Assembly: GCA_016165875.1 (NCBI GenBank)
Contig: JABBOT010000007.1
Location: 14,227,997 to 14,291,996, forward strand
From: Acanthopleura granulata
Lineage: Eukaryota; Mollusca; Polyplacophora; Chitonida; Chitonidae
DNA length: 64,000 nucleotides
Direction: 5' to 3'
Below the pieces are notes generated by a model that did not search any database, was not told where the DNA came from, and saw nothing but the letters and a program-made list of their open reading frames with translations. The translations under genes and the position numbers were made by a program. Every line of letters begins with the position of its first letter. The stretch's first letter is position 1. Positions 13,126 to 27,200 of this stretch are shown here, one piece after another.

Positions 13126-14844
13126 GCTCCGATTTTTGGATGTCGCTATACCACTGGTTTCTACATGTATCTCCTTGTTTTCAGACATGTTTGATTAAGG
13201 CATTTTAAATACATAAATGAAATATTTTTACAAGTTTTGTTTTATTTTTAAAAAAAATCTTGTGTAAGGTTTCAGAAGCATTTATCTAAATTCTTGAGGG
13301 AAAACCTGGAAGAGAGCAGTTTTACACTCTTCACCTCCCAGAAAACTATCAATTGTTAGTTTTAATAACGTTTCCTGCAAACTGCAAACCTGTATAAGAT
13401 CCTCGATATGACTGTCATAACAATTTTGGGGCCCAGTTCTTCATGATCTCATGTCCTATGGGTCTTAGAAACGTAGAACTCGACAAGAGTTGAGTTTTAT
13501 CTCTAGCCTGCAGAACAGGTCGAAGGTGAATTCTCTGGATACGTGTACATCATACAGCCTATGGGGAAAGTTCGTTTATCACACGTACGGCACCTTATAC
13601 AACCGACTCTGTGGAATATCGTCTCAAGTACATATATAAATGTGCTACTATAAAACCATGTACATTATATATTAGAAAATAGCCGTTAATTTTAGGTTAT
13701 GGCATACCGGCTGATCAACAAGAGAAAATACTAGGGCCTCACCATGCTCGACTCGGAGATCTGGAAATTCTGTAAAAAGTACCATGTCTGTGCCTATATG
13801 CCCCAGTTCTTTCGTACATAAGCCTATATGTAAAATGAACTATTATTGCACATATGTAAAACTGATTTATACACATATCGAAACCTTTGAAGCCGAAAAT
13901 AAGCACAAATAAATAAAGGTTTTCGGACAAATAATGTACAAATAATTTTATCGACAAAAGAAATGGAGATGTGCACAGTTCCTTCGCATATGTGTATAAT
14001 TGCGGAAGAGATATGCCACAGAACTATGTACGGTAATGATTGTATCAGGTCTATATATGGTCGTATATAGGCGTGATAGGCAGGCATGGGCAAACTTTAA
14101 TACACAAGTGTAAAGCGCAATAAAATTGTACAATCAATGCTCTGGACAGCATCGAGTCTGATACTGTTCCAGCTGATATTTGAGTGTGGCTTACAGGATC
14201 AGTCTTTTTCTGAAACAAAAGCTTGAAATCAAAATTAAGAAACAGTAAATATTTCAGCCCTTGACATTTCACCAGGCGTGCCCGTCTTTCCATTTCTAGC
14301 TATTTAGATAAACCGAAGTAGCCAATCAAGCGTTTGTATTACGGTCACATGACCAGCAACCGAAACAGTTTACAACATGTCGTCGTTATTGAGGGAAACT
14401 GCGGTGGTTGGGAAAGATTCGAAGACTGAAACCCTCGTAAAGATGCGTTTGTTCATAAATACAGGCTTTCCGTCAGTAAATTAAATGATTACTGCCTTCT
14501 GTTCAGGTGAGAGCCTTGAGGTGTGTATAGGGATTGTTTGTTAGATATTTCCAAAGGAGACGCCGTTCAACTTCCACGTTTGACGTTTGATTTATACATG
14601 TACATGTATGTACTTGGCTTGTAATACAATAATGATATATGGGCCCGTTGATTGTTACTCGCCAGTCCCGGGGCTGTTCATCCATGCGTTTGCAAACGTC
14701 CACATGCGAGACCTAACATAACCAAAGCAACATGTTTTCATGTGACTGACAAGTCAACACATCTTTGTCTGAAAGAGAAAATTACGAGATGATTCCTTCA
14801 ACTTCAACGACGTTGATGCATCACTCACAATTCGGTCATTTCGT

Positions 14845-15035
14845 CCAATCAGTGACACGTGGGAAGGTATGCCAGCAACCTGCTGATTGTTTTGGGCTGC
14901 CTTCGGGCTCTGACAGGATTCTTAAGGCATCGTCATGATTAAAGTGCGTCTCAAATATATGTTGTCTTACCTCATTATGATGCTGGCCACAAGTTTATAC
15001 AAGTGAAATATTCTTGAACATGGTGTAAAACACCA
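14845..15035 (+). mobile_element. Diverged SINE just upstream of the CCP5 start
   Basis: It contains ACGTGGGAAGGTATGCCAGC, ATTATGATGCTGGCC, and the tail AAGTGAAATATTCTTGAACA with TGGTGTAAAACACCA. About 60 extra bases lie between the central and 3' parts compared with the other copies. It ends 140 bases before ATG 15176. Confidence 0.75.
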
Positions 15036-15175
15036 CTCGTGCATTTTGTTCCAAGCAAAGGAGCATGATTTGACATCAGTATTGCATGTTTTGGTTTGAC
15101 ATGTTTAAGGAACGTCAGGTGAGACATGCGGAGAAGAACGGCCCTCAAAACGTGACTTGAGTGTCCAGCTGTAAG

Positions 15176-15281
15176 ATGGCGGAGTTTCGGGCTGGAAATC
15201 TATTTTTCACTGCCAATTTTGACTCTGGTAATTTGGCAAGGGTGGAAAAAGTTGTCAGACCAGGAGACGATGAGGAGAATG
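15176..15281 (+). CDS. AGBL5: CCP5 exon 1 (residues 1-35)
   Basis: Encodes [20 protein letters not shown] and on to EEN; donor G|gtaagg, phase 1. The DSGNLAxVEKV motif is specific to CCP5 among the CCPs. Confidence 0.92.
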
Positions 15282-18200
15282 GTAAGGCAGTGGCAATGAC
15301 AGATGAATATTAACTAAAAACTGCTACAACAACTGGCTGGTTTCAAGTAATTAAAATGTTTATCTAAACATTAGCATATTTGTACATAAGATACAATTCT
15401 TGTAGGCTTACTGTAAGAACACACGTGGTATACAAATGAAAACTGGTGTTATCAGTTGTGATTGTGATTAGAAGTTTGACCTGTACATGGAGTTGAATTC
15501 CAGTCCTGTAATTAAATTTACATGATCAAGACGTCTTCTTGTCAGACGTACTAATAAGAACGCTTTTTTGAGGTCCATTTTGTGTGTTGTTTTCACAGTT
15601 AGCACTGGGAATTTTTACATGGATGTTAAGCCTGACTATGAGGTGAATGTGTGGACCAACCCAGACTGTGCTGGAACTCCATATGAAAATGGGAACAGGT
15701 GAGCCATGCATAAATGGAATACTATTTTTATGGCAATTTATACCAGTTTTACAGCTCATCTTGTATGCCCCCCACCAAAAAAACAGATCTTGCCAAAAGT
15801 GTAATTTTACCCATGTGACATGTAGGCCTGCATGCATTTAATGTCCTGTGGTATTGTATTGTACTTTGCTTGTGAGGCATCCACCTAGCATATTGGTTTC
15901 CATGTTTTCATTTTTGTGAGAAAAAAAGAAACAAAAAATATGTAAATCAGCATCAAGTTTGCTGTCTGTGGTCAGTATCCAGGCGTGAGAAGATGTCAGA
16001 CTCCAACAAGGAGTGTGCATTTTAGTACTACGCGTGTTGTTGTGGTTTCCTGTCTAACATTGTAAATATTTCATGCTTATTATTCATTGCAATATGATCT
16101 TAACACATAGATCCTGGTTCCACTTTGGGGTTAGAGGATACACTCCTTCCAAAGTCATCAAAATCAACATCATGAATATGAATCGGCAAGGCAAGCTGTA
16201 CAGCCAGGGCCATTCCCCGTTCACAAAGACTGTGCCAGGGAAACCTCGCTGGGAAAGAACCAGAGACAGACCCACGTGGGAGGTATGTGCATAGTCGGAT
16301 GCCAGTGGTGTCCATGCAAAACAAAACCTGAAAAAAGTCTTGGGCCCACTTTCACAAAATTTCGCAAATCAATTTCTCCTAACGTCGCTATATCCTAGAC
16401 AGCATCTCTTTTGAGAAAAGTTACGAAAAAAGGGAATTACAATGTTTGGTGAAAATGACCCTTTGTCTATTTGTCAAATCAAAGTTGCATCTTTTACCAT
16501 GAGTGGGTCATTATTTCCCCTTCCGTTTTTGTTCCTTGTGTGCTGCGCTTCGTTGTGTGGTCTTACCTGAAGTTTGCTAGAGATTGCTTGCCTTCACCAG
16601 TATAATGTATATCACTCAGGAAAAGCTCACGTTTACCCTTCCAAAGGCTAGTGTTTCACCCTGTGGATTTTGGTAGTTTGGTTTCCCTCACAAAATGGCC
16701 CACCAATGTGTCAGCGGAAATTCTTTCGTATGGTTTCATAACAACAATCAAATTAGGAAGTTTATGCATTTATAAAAATTTGCTCAATTTTTAGTTTTGT
16801 TCATTGTCCTGATTTGTCATTTTTATTCATACATCTACGTACATTTGAATCTCTTGTTCTTATATTTGTATCTTCTTTTTCCAGACTGTGGATGGACAAT
16901 TTATTCTTTCCTTTACACATCGTTTTCTGGAATTCCGTGGTGCAACAACTTTCTTTGCTTTTTGTTACCCGTGGTCATACACTGAAAGTCAAGAACAGCT
17001 TGAGGAAATTGACAGGAAGTTTGAATCGTGTAAATCCTTGCCACCCAACCCGTGAGTCTCCAGCCTGTCTGCATAAGTAATCCTCATGTTGAGTTATATC
17101 CATTGGAAGTTGTCACTAACGAGCTGGGACCCACTTTACAAAGAGAGCGTAACCTACATTGAATGTACACATACTGTAAAGATACATTGCCATGGCAGAC
17201 CTGCAAATAGGTGTTTGGCATATTTGAAAACACCCCTTTGTTTGAAGTGGTATATACTAAGTGAACTTTATCTAGGACTATATAACATGGTCATACCACT
17301 TTATCTAAAGGGGTGTTTTCAAAAATGTCAGGCAATTATGTAAGAATACACATTCTTGGTCAAACAGACCCGTGATTACTGAAGAATTATATGTATATGT
17401 TCTTGGATATATGCCACCCATATCCATTTATTTTATAATACCAAAGAGTTCTCAATATTCTTTTCGTCCCTTCAGTCATTTCTTGAAACACAATATGTCT
17501 ATAGAATTTCTAAGGGCCCTCTGGTTTATATGACATGAAGAATAGTAGCCGATCAGTCCTAGGTGTGGCAGTATGCTTCAATCCAGCAGTCACAAGCTGG
17601 TTTGACATTAAGTCAGTGATTTTATCAGGTACATGTATCTTTCCAATCATCCCTGGTGATATTCTCGGAGATTTTACCCATTAACTTAAAAAGTCTCTTT
17701 ATGTGTCGCTTTTGAGCATAGTGTAATCACACACATGGTACAGGTTCAGTCGTTGCCCCTTTACCATGTAATGTGTACATTCTCCTGCTGTCACTGTTTG
17801 TAGGGGCTGTGGAGACAACCAGCAGTTAACAATGTTTGTATAACCGTTTGCTCGGTGTAATTTTTGTTGGAGGCTACTGGTCTTCCACCAATGTGGCGTT
17901 CTTATTTGTTCATCACATGCAGGAAAATTTAGGTGTAATTTCCAAAGTTTGGTACTTTATCAAATTATGGCAGGCACTCTGGTCTCCTCCACTCATAAAA
18001 GAGAACAAGAGAAAAATCCTTGAGAAATGAAATGAATAAAAATGCACATATATGTACTGTTATTGATATGGATGTAATCTAGGTATACAGGTATTGTTTG
18101 AAATATTTAAGTGCATGCAGATTTATTAATGTAAAAATCAAACACTGTGAGTTTAAGGACTAAAAGGTGATTATCCTGTGAGTAGCTTGTTAAGGATCAT

Positions 18201-21200
18201 TTCCCTTTGTCTAAATACCAGAGACACTTTTGTGCACATGTCGGTGTATTAGACACTTATGTAATATATTTTACATTTCCATTTCACAGACCAGAAGACA
18301 AGATCTACTATCACAGAGAGCTGTTGTGTAACTCTCTCCAGAAACAACGCATTGATTTGATCACCATCTCATCGTGCCATGGAATTCAATCTGAAAGAGA
18401 GCCTCATTTTGATAAAAATCTTTTCCCTGACAGATATGCCCCACGCTGTCATAAGTTTCAGGGAAAACGGGTGTGTATTTTTGTCCACATTTGTCGTGAT
18501 AGTAACTGGCAGCAGCCTTTTTAACGAGGGAAAAGACCATTAAATACTGTATGTGAAAAGGCCTTCACTGATTTTTTTTAGATCTGTTTTTTCCAGCAAA
18601 TTTAACAGTCAGAATTGGGCTGCACAGTGGACTTTATGGGCCAAAATTGAAAGATTAAAGCACACATTTCAGCTGCTAAACAGTCTCTGTCTGTTAAATT
18701 TTTACATTCTACATGAATATACATGTAGCACTACATCTGTACATGTATCTGTATTTAATGTGGAAATATGAGCAGAGGCTTTTTAGCAGTTAAAAGGAAT
18801 GTGTGATGTCATTGTTGTTCAGCCTGTTCAGTATGGGTCATAAAGTCTACACATGTACATTTGCAATGTGTGGTCTGATAAAAATAACATGTTCAAGTCT
18901 GTAGGCTTCCCATAGCTAAAAGCATGAAGCACAACATACAAAAATAAAGAAACTGGACTTTAAAATTCTTGTTGAAGTATAGTTTCTCTTTGGTATACCT
19001 CTGGAAGGTAAGGTCTCCAAAGCTCAGTCCTAACTTTTTTTTTCAGGTGTATTTCCTCAGCAGCCGAGTTCATCCAGGTGAGACACCTGCCAGCTTTGTG
19101 TTCAATGGCTTTCTCAACTTCATTCTGAGAGAAGACGACAAAAGAGCTGCCCGGCTACGCAAAATGTATGTCTTCAAATTGATTCCAATGCTTAATCCTG
19201 ATGGAGTGACCAATGGACACTACAGGACAGATACTCATGGGGTGAACCTTAACAGGTTGTACCAGGATCCTGATCACAAAATGCAGCCCTCTATATATGC
19301 AGCTAAAAGTGTCATTGTCTATCATCACATTGTGTCCAGAGTGAGGACAGGTAAGCCCCTGCGAAAGTGGTCCCTGAAGTTTCCCGGTGGCCACACAGTG
19401 ACAGTGGATCCGGAGACGAACTCTACCTCAAACAGTGCTGAGAAATCGAACAGAGTGAAAACCTGTGATGAAAGAAATGGATTTCCATGCGGAAACGCGT
19501 GTCCATCAGATTCTACAAATGTAAACTGTAATGCACAGGCAGAAGGTCCTGGCATTTGTAACTGGCACATGAACAAGGGCTCGTCAGATGAAATCCCACT
19601 GCCAAGGTGTGACCTGGACAGTACCCCTGATTGTGTTCCTCAACAGTCCAGCGCTAAGACCAGGCTGGTCGTGGAGCCACTGGACCTGTCAGGCCTGCAG
19701 TCATCTGTGGAGACTTTTGCCCCTGCTGGCAAGGGCAATAACTCTCACTTCTCTTCCTCAGACAGTAGTATTCTCAGTGCTAAAGCCCCCTATCATGTAG
19801 CCGGCCTGAACTGCGCAGTTGTGGCCCAGATGGCCAGCCTTAGCGTCCTGGAGAAGAATCCCCTACACCTGTCGCTGAACAGACTGGACTCTGACAGCGA
19901 GGAGGAGAGGATAGGCAACGAAGGATCAGATGAAGATGGAGATCATGACTTTGTATCGGAGGGCTGCATATTTGCTCCGCATTTGTGTGATGCTAACCTG
20001 TTGACAATCCCTCCAGAACAGAGCGGGATAGCCTTCTACGTTGACCTGCACGGCCATGCCTCAAAGAGGGGCTGTTTTATCTATGGCAACTATCTGGAGA
20101 ATGAGGATCAACAGGTGAGTGAGTCACAGTGTCTTAGATATATTAGGTGTGACTTTTTTATTCTCAATTTATTTTGAAAACAAGTGGAGGTGAAGGGTGA
20201 TTCAGCAAACATCCCTCAGCGGGAGAATGGTGTCATTTATTGATGTCAGAAATTTTTTTCCCATCTCATCATAGTGACATCACATTGAACATATTACTTC
20301 AATAGAATCTGATACATTGTGCCACTATTAACATTGAGCTACAGTTAATTTTTTAACTTTACACTAGTGCCACTTGACAATAAAAAAACATCACAATAGT
20401 GTTTACCCTGTTTAGTCCTGTGTGTGAAGGTTACTTACAAGTGGGCTAGACAAAACAGTTTCATGGGATTTTGAAATATTTAAAATGGTTGATACATCCT
20501 ACATGTACATCTGAAATACACATCATTGCCTGCCTCCATTTTTTTTTTTTTCTTTTTTTTTTTTCAAATTTCACCTGCTTACAGGAAAAGACCAGGGAAG
20601 TTTAACACACATGTAACTTGTTGTAAGAAGGGTAAGATTTGGAGAGTAAAGAAAAACCACCATCTGATAATTTTTAGACATTCTTTAAGACACATATGCT
20701 TTATTGCCGTAGTTCTCATAGCTTTCAGAGGACGCCAACATTTTATTGATCGAAAGTTGGCTGTAGCAGTGAAATGTCAAGCCAGGCTCCTTCTGTATTT
20801 CACATGCTGTCCCCACTGTGGCATCCTGCCAGCTCTTTATTCTGGTCTGTGCACTGACAAAACAAGGGGCAGCAGCCAACAGTCCGTAGCAGTAGCATTA
20901 TGTACATTCAAGAGATAGATTGGTAATGATTTAAGGGCCCAATTGATGTTTATCTGGTTTTAAATAACCTTGTGTTCTGATAGATCAAAATTATTTTCAC
21001 GGTTACGTCCCCTTTTACACGGAGGTATTTGTTATTTGCGATTAAGTGTATATTACGATCTACCCTAAGAGTTGTACCCTTGGAACTAAAAATATTTATA
21101 AAAAATATTTGATTTCCATTTTTAAATCTTCAAACCACACTCTTTTACCAAAAATTAACTAATACTTCCCTGGTCTTTTCCTTTGATGCTTGACTATATT

Positions 21201-24200
21201 TACGACATTTTACATTGTATCTTCTGATTTCTGTGTTAGGTGGAAAACATGCTCTACCCTAAACTGATCTCAATGAACACAGCCCACTTTGACTTCACCG
21301 GATGCAACTTTACAGAGAGAAATATGTATGCCCGTGACAAGCGTGATGGAATGTCTAAAGAAGGTAGTGGACGGGTGGCTGTGCACAAGAGCACTGGTCT
21401 TATTCGCAGGTAAGCACGAGCAGTTTCAAGAAAATCTACAAACAGTCCTCTTTATGGCTAATTCCTCATCCTTTTCGTACATCAAAGAGCAACTTCCAGC
21501 TAGATTTCTGTATCTTTGTATTTTGATTGTTGGGAACATTGTTTGCATTGACCAGTTTAAGGGCTTCACAAAACTGTGGTGTTTGTCAGTCTACAAAGAA
21601 TAATGCCCTTAAAATATCCTTGTTGTCATCTTGCAAACATTCGACAAGGTTGAAAAGTTACACACAGCAATCAGGGATTTTTGCAGACACTTTCTCATGG
21701 GGGTAACCCCGATGAGACAAAAACCATAGTTCTCATCGGTAACCCCGATGAGAAATGAGTGTTTTGGTATATTTTGAAACTGAGTTATCATAAAAATAAA
21801 CTGAGTTATTTGAGGGTACTAGGCGCTGTGTCTAGAACTGCACACCTTACCCACATACCTTTCTTGGACTTTAACAATGAACCGGACCATTGTTAAGTGA
21901 ACAGTGATGGTGTGTAGGTTGCCATTATTGCCCTTGGTAGTAAATAGCGCTTGACCAACAAATAATACTTGTAAATCGATCTTACTGGGCAGAGCCTTCA
22001 AATACAGCTACAAGTAGCGCTATGTAGGATGTCAGATTAACTTCAATTGAACCTTTGTTTGGTTTTTAAATGAGTGTGTCAATTTCAAATCAGCAGGATG
22101 ATAAGAAACTTCATTCAGGATAGAGTTTATTTGGTAGGGGAAAAATCAATTAATGCATGATATCTGTTGAAGTAAAGATTTTATTAAAAAAGTATAATAT
22201 CTTGTCAATATTTTGACAAGCATATCCACATAGGCCTTCTGGGAGCCTCTAAAATAAATGTTGCCTGATTGCTGTTTATATATTTATATATTAATAATAC
22301 AACGGAGAAAGCTAAACTAAAATTTCAGATGCAGATTAGAGTAGAATACGATAATAAAACTTAAAGGAAACCAAGGATTAAAGAAAAGTGTTTTAAGATA
22401 AAGAAAACCTGTAAGATGTAACCTGTGTATGGTAGGCCTAAATCATTATAGGTATGTAGAAAAGTTAAAGTCTTTCCTTTCAGTCTGGCCATGGGAAACG
22501 TCTGCAATTTTATTCACATTTCTATGTTCTAACCCAGTTAAAACTTCTAGGAAATGGTTTCATCCAACTATGCCAACTGTTTAGGCCTACATTTATCCTA
22601 CAGGAACTCATGAAAGGAGAATTTCTTTTTCTACTAATGGAATTATCCACAGTTAAACATCCCGAGGAACTAAGTTTTAATATATCCAAAACTCTTCAGT
22701 GTTATTCCACTGGATATGATTAGGCCTACATATCACGTTTGAACTTGGAAGAAAGTCCTTTTGAATATCCTTATCAGAAAGCATAAAAATTGAGTTTTAT
22801 GTCCCCAGTATGAAGAAAAGATTGAAAAAGGTGTTCCGAAACAAAAGAAAGAGTTTTAACATTTTTCAAATTGAGCTCGATAAAAGATTTTTGTCTAAAA
22901 AACGCCCTGAGCATTAGCTGATTTACATTGGTCACTCACAATTATATTTAACTGATTTGCAAGGAAGGCAAATATTGTCGTCATTGAATTTTAACCCAGT
23001 ATCAAACAGTTCTTGTTTGCGTCTTTTTTGTACTTGCACATGCATGTGTATATACTCACATCAGAGTTCTGCTGAGTATCAGGACTGATTACAAGTACAT
23101 ATATCATGCATTTCAGCAAATAAAAATCAGTTGCACTTTGCTTCTTTGTTTTTTAATAAAGAAAAATTATTAAGCAATTTTTTGTACAAAGATTTAGGGA
23201 AGTCTTTCCTGTAAGCATTATGAGCTACTTTTGCTTTAAATGTTGGTCAGCTACACGCTTGAGTGCAACTACAACACCGGCAGGATGGTGAACTCTGTAC
23301 CCCCAGCGCATGGAGATAATGGACGGGCCACGCCCCCACCCATGGCTGGCTTTCCACCCAAATACACCCCAGCACTGTTTGAGGACGTAAGTTCAAGTGT
23401 ACATGTATGTATGTCTTGTGTAAACGTCAAGGCACTTTCATGTGTCAGCTGTGTCACGGTTACAATATGTTATTAGGTTAACTTCAAATGCTATAAAAAT
23501 AAAGATTTTATTTATAAAATGTTTGCTGTTATTCTTCGTGCATATTTTGCACAGGCTTCTGTGACAGGCCAGCCAGTTTGTTGCATTATTATATTCTTAA
23601 ATGTATTTCTTAATCTGTTTGGCTGAACCAGTTTCTGTCTTGGCAATTCATGCTTTCTTCAACATTCAGATATTCTTGAAGTCAGCCATTTGTGTATTGT
23701 AAATTTGTGATACAGATTGCTTATTTACTGCCTATTTGGATATCACATTTATAACATGTCACTATTGCATAGGATCAGTTATAGACACCAAACTTGACTT
23801 TTTGATGAACAGGTTAATTATGTGTGGTATATATAATTACATACATACATAACATGTAATTCAAGCAAAAGTTCAGAAACGGGGTTAACATCTGATACCT
23901 TTCCTAGCTATCTCTTACCAAAAAAGCAATTCCGTGAAAATAATTACAAATTCTGTGTTTGTGTGTGCAGGTGGGTAAGGCATTGGCGGTGGCTGCCTTG
24001 GACATAAGCGAAGCCAATCCCTGGTCCCGCATCACACTGTCTGAACACTCCAGTCTGCAGGGTGTGCGCGATGCCGTCAGGAGGTACCTGAGGGGCTTGA
24101 GAGGAGGGCCTCGCTTCCCTAGGAACGCTACCAGGACAGTGACTAGAACAGCCAGGTAATGAAGGATGGAGGGGTGGGGTCCCAGGTGGGGAGACTTCCT

Positions 24201-27200
24201 TATTTGCTTCATCAATTACAAATTTATTTCAGTAACTGAGCAGAAGACAGCGAGTTGCATTGAATACTCATAATGATATTTAACTGATTTGCAAGGAAGG
24301 TATATTGCATCTCTCCCTGAAAGAAATCAGTTGCTGAGCTCATCATGGATAAAAGAATCTTATGTAAGCAGTCATTACGATCATAATTCCAGCTTTTTTT
24401 TATTCCCTGTTATAACCTAGGCTGGCTTCCTCTCTGGTCAAACACGGGTAGGCCTGCCAGCAACCTTTGGATGCTTTGGAGTTTCCCCTGGTAAACACAA
24501 ATGAAATAAAACTATACTGGTCTATCTCTACTTTCATCTTCTGCATGGTGTCATGTATCAATGTTGTGGTTTCTTGCCCTTTCAGCTTGCCGAACACAAA
24601 TGTGCAGGCGGCCTCAAAACCATCCTCACAACCTTCCTCCACCACATTACCAGCTAAAGGTGCTCCAGCAAGAAGATCATCACTCACCAACACTCCTGTC
24701 AAGAGGGAACTAGGCCCTGTCAGGGAAGGTGAGCATCCACGAGAGAGACAGTGAGTGTGATGGAGAAATGATAAAGGAAGAAAACCCCTTGAAACAAAGG
24801 ATATGAAAGACCATTACAATCAGATTCCAAATATGGCTTTCATGATTTTGGGGGCATTTTTTTTGTACATTGTCAGGTTAGAAAGCAATAAACATTGACA
24901 TTTTTTGGTGGGCTTTCAGACCATATTTAACAGGCCGAAGCAATGATGGCACAAAGGTTTTTTTTTTTTTTTTGGATAAATGTTACATCTCTGCATTAAA
25001 TACAGATGTAGTACTGCGTACATGTTCATCTTGAATGTGGAAATGTAAGGACCAGAGTGTATTTAGCAACTAAAACAAATCACTTTGTTAAATGTGGTTA
25101 AAAGTCAACCATGAAACCTCAGTCTTTATTTGCATTTTATTCACTTTGAGGTAAATGAAGTCAAAAAAAGATCAAATACCCTGATGGCCATATTTGGAAT
25201 GTACATGAAATGGCCTTTTAGATCATGCATACTTTATTTAAAAGTGGTCTCTTGTTTAACTACGAGAATAAGAGATGGGCAAACGTGTACATATAGTTAT
25301 CTTCTAAATTAAAAGGTTTCATATGTTCTGTGTTTTGCGTGGTCCTCTTTGAAGCTAATGGGTTTCCAGAACTGGACATTGTATGTATTATATGGCTGTA
25401 ATACTGCTGAAAATTTGCATTAAGCCACATACAGCCAAGGCAGTCAGCATGTGCTAAACTGTGTCATTACTATTGTCAAGATGATATAAACTCACTCAGT
25501 AAAATAGTCATTATACTGAATTTCAAGTACTGAAAAAGTTGTATTGGACTGTATGTACTGGTATGGAAGTCTGTATGAGTCCTGTGGTTTACTTTACTCA
25601 GAATTCTTTTAAAGAGGCTGTCTAAAGTAAAACACTATAGAAATACTTAGAAAACTTGGATGCTATAAAGTATTAATGTAATGTTGTTTTAATGTCTATT
25701 TATCATTGACATGAACAAGTAGTGAATCGCCCCACTGCCAACACACGGAGAAGGATGACTGTGCCCAACTGTGCTGCCAAGGTTCAGAGTCAGCCCAAAG
25801 CTCCGTTAACGGCCACCAAGAGCGCACCCGTAGTGACACAGATAAACACAGCAGTGCCCTTGCCTATGACCTCCTTAACCTCTGAACAAACTGCCCATCA
25901 CAGCTCTTCCCATGGCCTCGAGGAAGAAAGACTGCAGTCCATTAAAGTAGGATATACAGAAGTGTTCTATGTGTGCAGAAACCTAAACTATGCATGTGTA
26001 ATGTATGTACATGTATGTAATCTGTGTACCCTAAGTGACTTCAAATTTCATCCGTGACTAAGTTGCTTATTTTTCCTGATTCAGAGAGTTCTATTGATTT
26101 TAATAACTTGTTTTGAGGTTTATTGTAAGTTTGTATGATGCTCTACTGGAAAAATATGAATTTTGTCACCAGAAATAGTATTTTGTGACATTTATTTGCC
26201 TCTAAAGATGCACTTTTTTAGATGAAATTTCCGGTCATTTGCAGTAATTGGAAGTGAAGCCGGCAATGTACCTATCCTCATTTCTCTACTTCATGGATCA
26301 GATATGCTTCTAGCAGTGTCAATACACTGCTTATTTGAAGTTTACTTATGTTTAATCATGTTAGTGTTGTTGATAATCAGAGTTTGCTATTGTCAATAAT
26401 TCTTTGCAGAGAGAAAAAATTCTTGTACCCTATTAAAAGTGGCTTTTTTACTTGTTTCTTGAAAGAAAAAAAAATGAAAAAGTTTTCATCTTGGTATCTG
26501 TAATGAACTAATCACAAGTATACTTATTAACAACTGACAATTGATATGTTGCTTTTATTTCAGATAACAGTATCCACTCGTCAGAAGTCCTCCAGCCGTA
26601 TACCAATCCTGGTGAATCGCTCCATCCTTCAGTTATCAGACAACTGCTGTTTAGAGGGAGCCTTACCCTCACAGGTCAACAGATACCCAGAGAGATTACA
26701 TTACCACACCATCAAACCCTTATCACCTAACAAGCCAGCCCAGGTCCTACACCACCCAGCTCCACCCAGTGTCAACACATCAGAGTTACTGCCCTTTAAT
26801 GAGCTACATGGCTGTGCCAATGGTCAATGCAAGGAGAAGCGGCTAAAGCTTGATGCCAACTTTAGTCTGCCAGCAGAGCTACAGGCCACACCTCAGCGCA
26901 AGATAAATGTTGAACCGCCAAAGTAAGAACTTTGAATTTTCTCAGATTCAAGTTACCAAATAAGGAAAGAAAAGGAACTGTTCTTACATTGGCTATGGTG
27001 TTCTTCTGTACAAGATATAGATAACTGAAGTGTGGTAGTTATAGATTTACAATAATATACATATTTGTTTTACTTTAGTTTTCTTAAAGAATAAGGTAAG
27101 GAAAGGTGTGTATATAAGTCTTACACTTCTAAGTTCCTTTAGAAGGTATAAATGTTGCCTACAATGTAGTTAGAGAAATGATTTCATAGAAGATAAACAT

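Larger units (their letters stand above)
9571..15175. other. Intergenic stretch between LAPTM4 and CCP5
   Basis: No convincing coding exon was found. It holds SINE remnants at 10720-10840 and 14845-15035, a 36-bp minisatellite at 12981-13125, a poly-A run near 12831, and a 35-codon ORF at 14377 that I cannot support as a gene. The last few hundred bases must contain the CCP5 promoter, but no TATA box was identified. Confidence 0.6.

Noticed and set aside
12981..13208. Repeat-containing 75-codon frame with MRLTLVLHELHC units
   Set aside because: Open only because the minisatellite period is 36 bp; no start context, splice sites or homology.
13739..14133. Overlapping minus-strand frames rich in Tyr, Ile and His
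   Set aside because: AT-rich sequence with CATATG/TATATG words produces open frames on several frames at once; no domain or splice support.
20526..20918. 130-codon frame in CCP5 intron 6
   Set aside because: It starts in a poly-T run and lies inside the inverted-repeat element; no known protein similarity.
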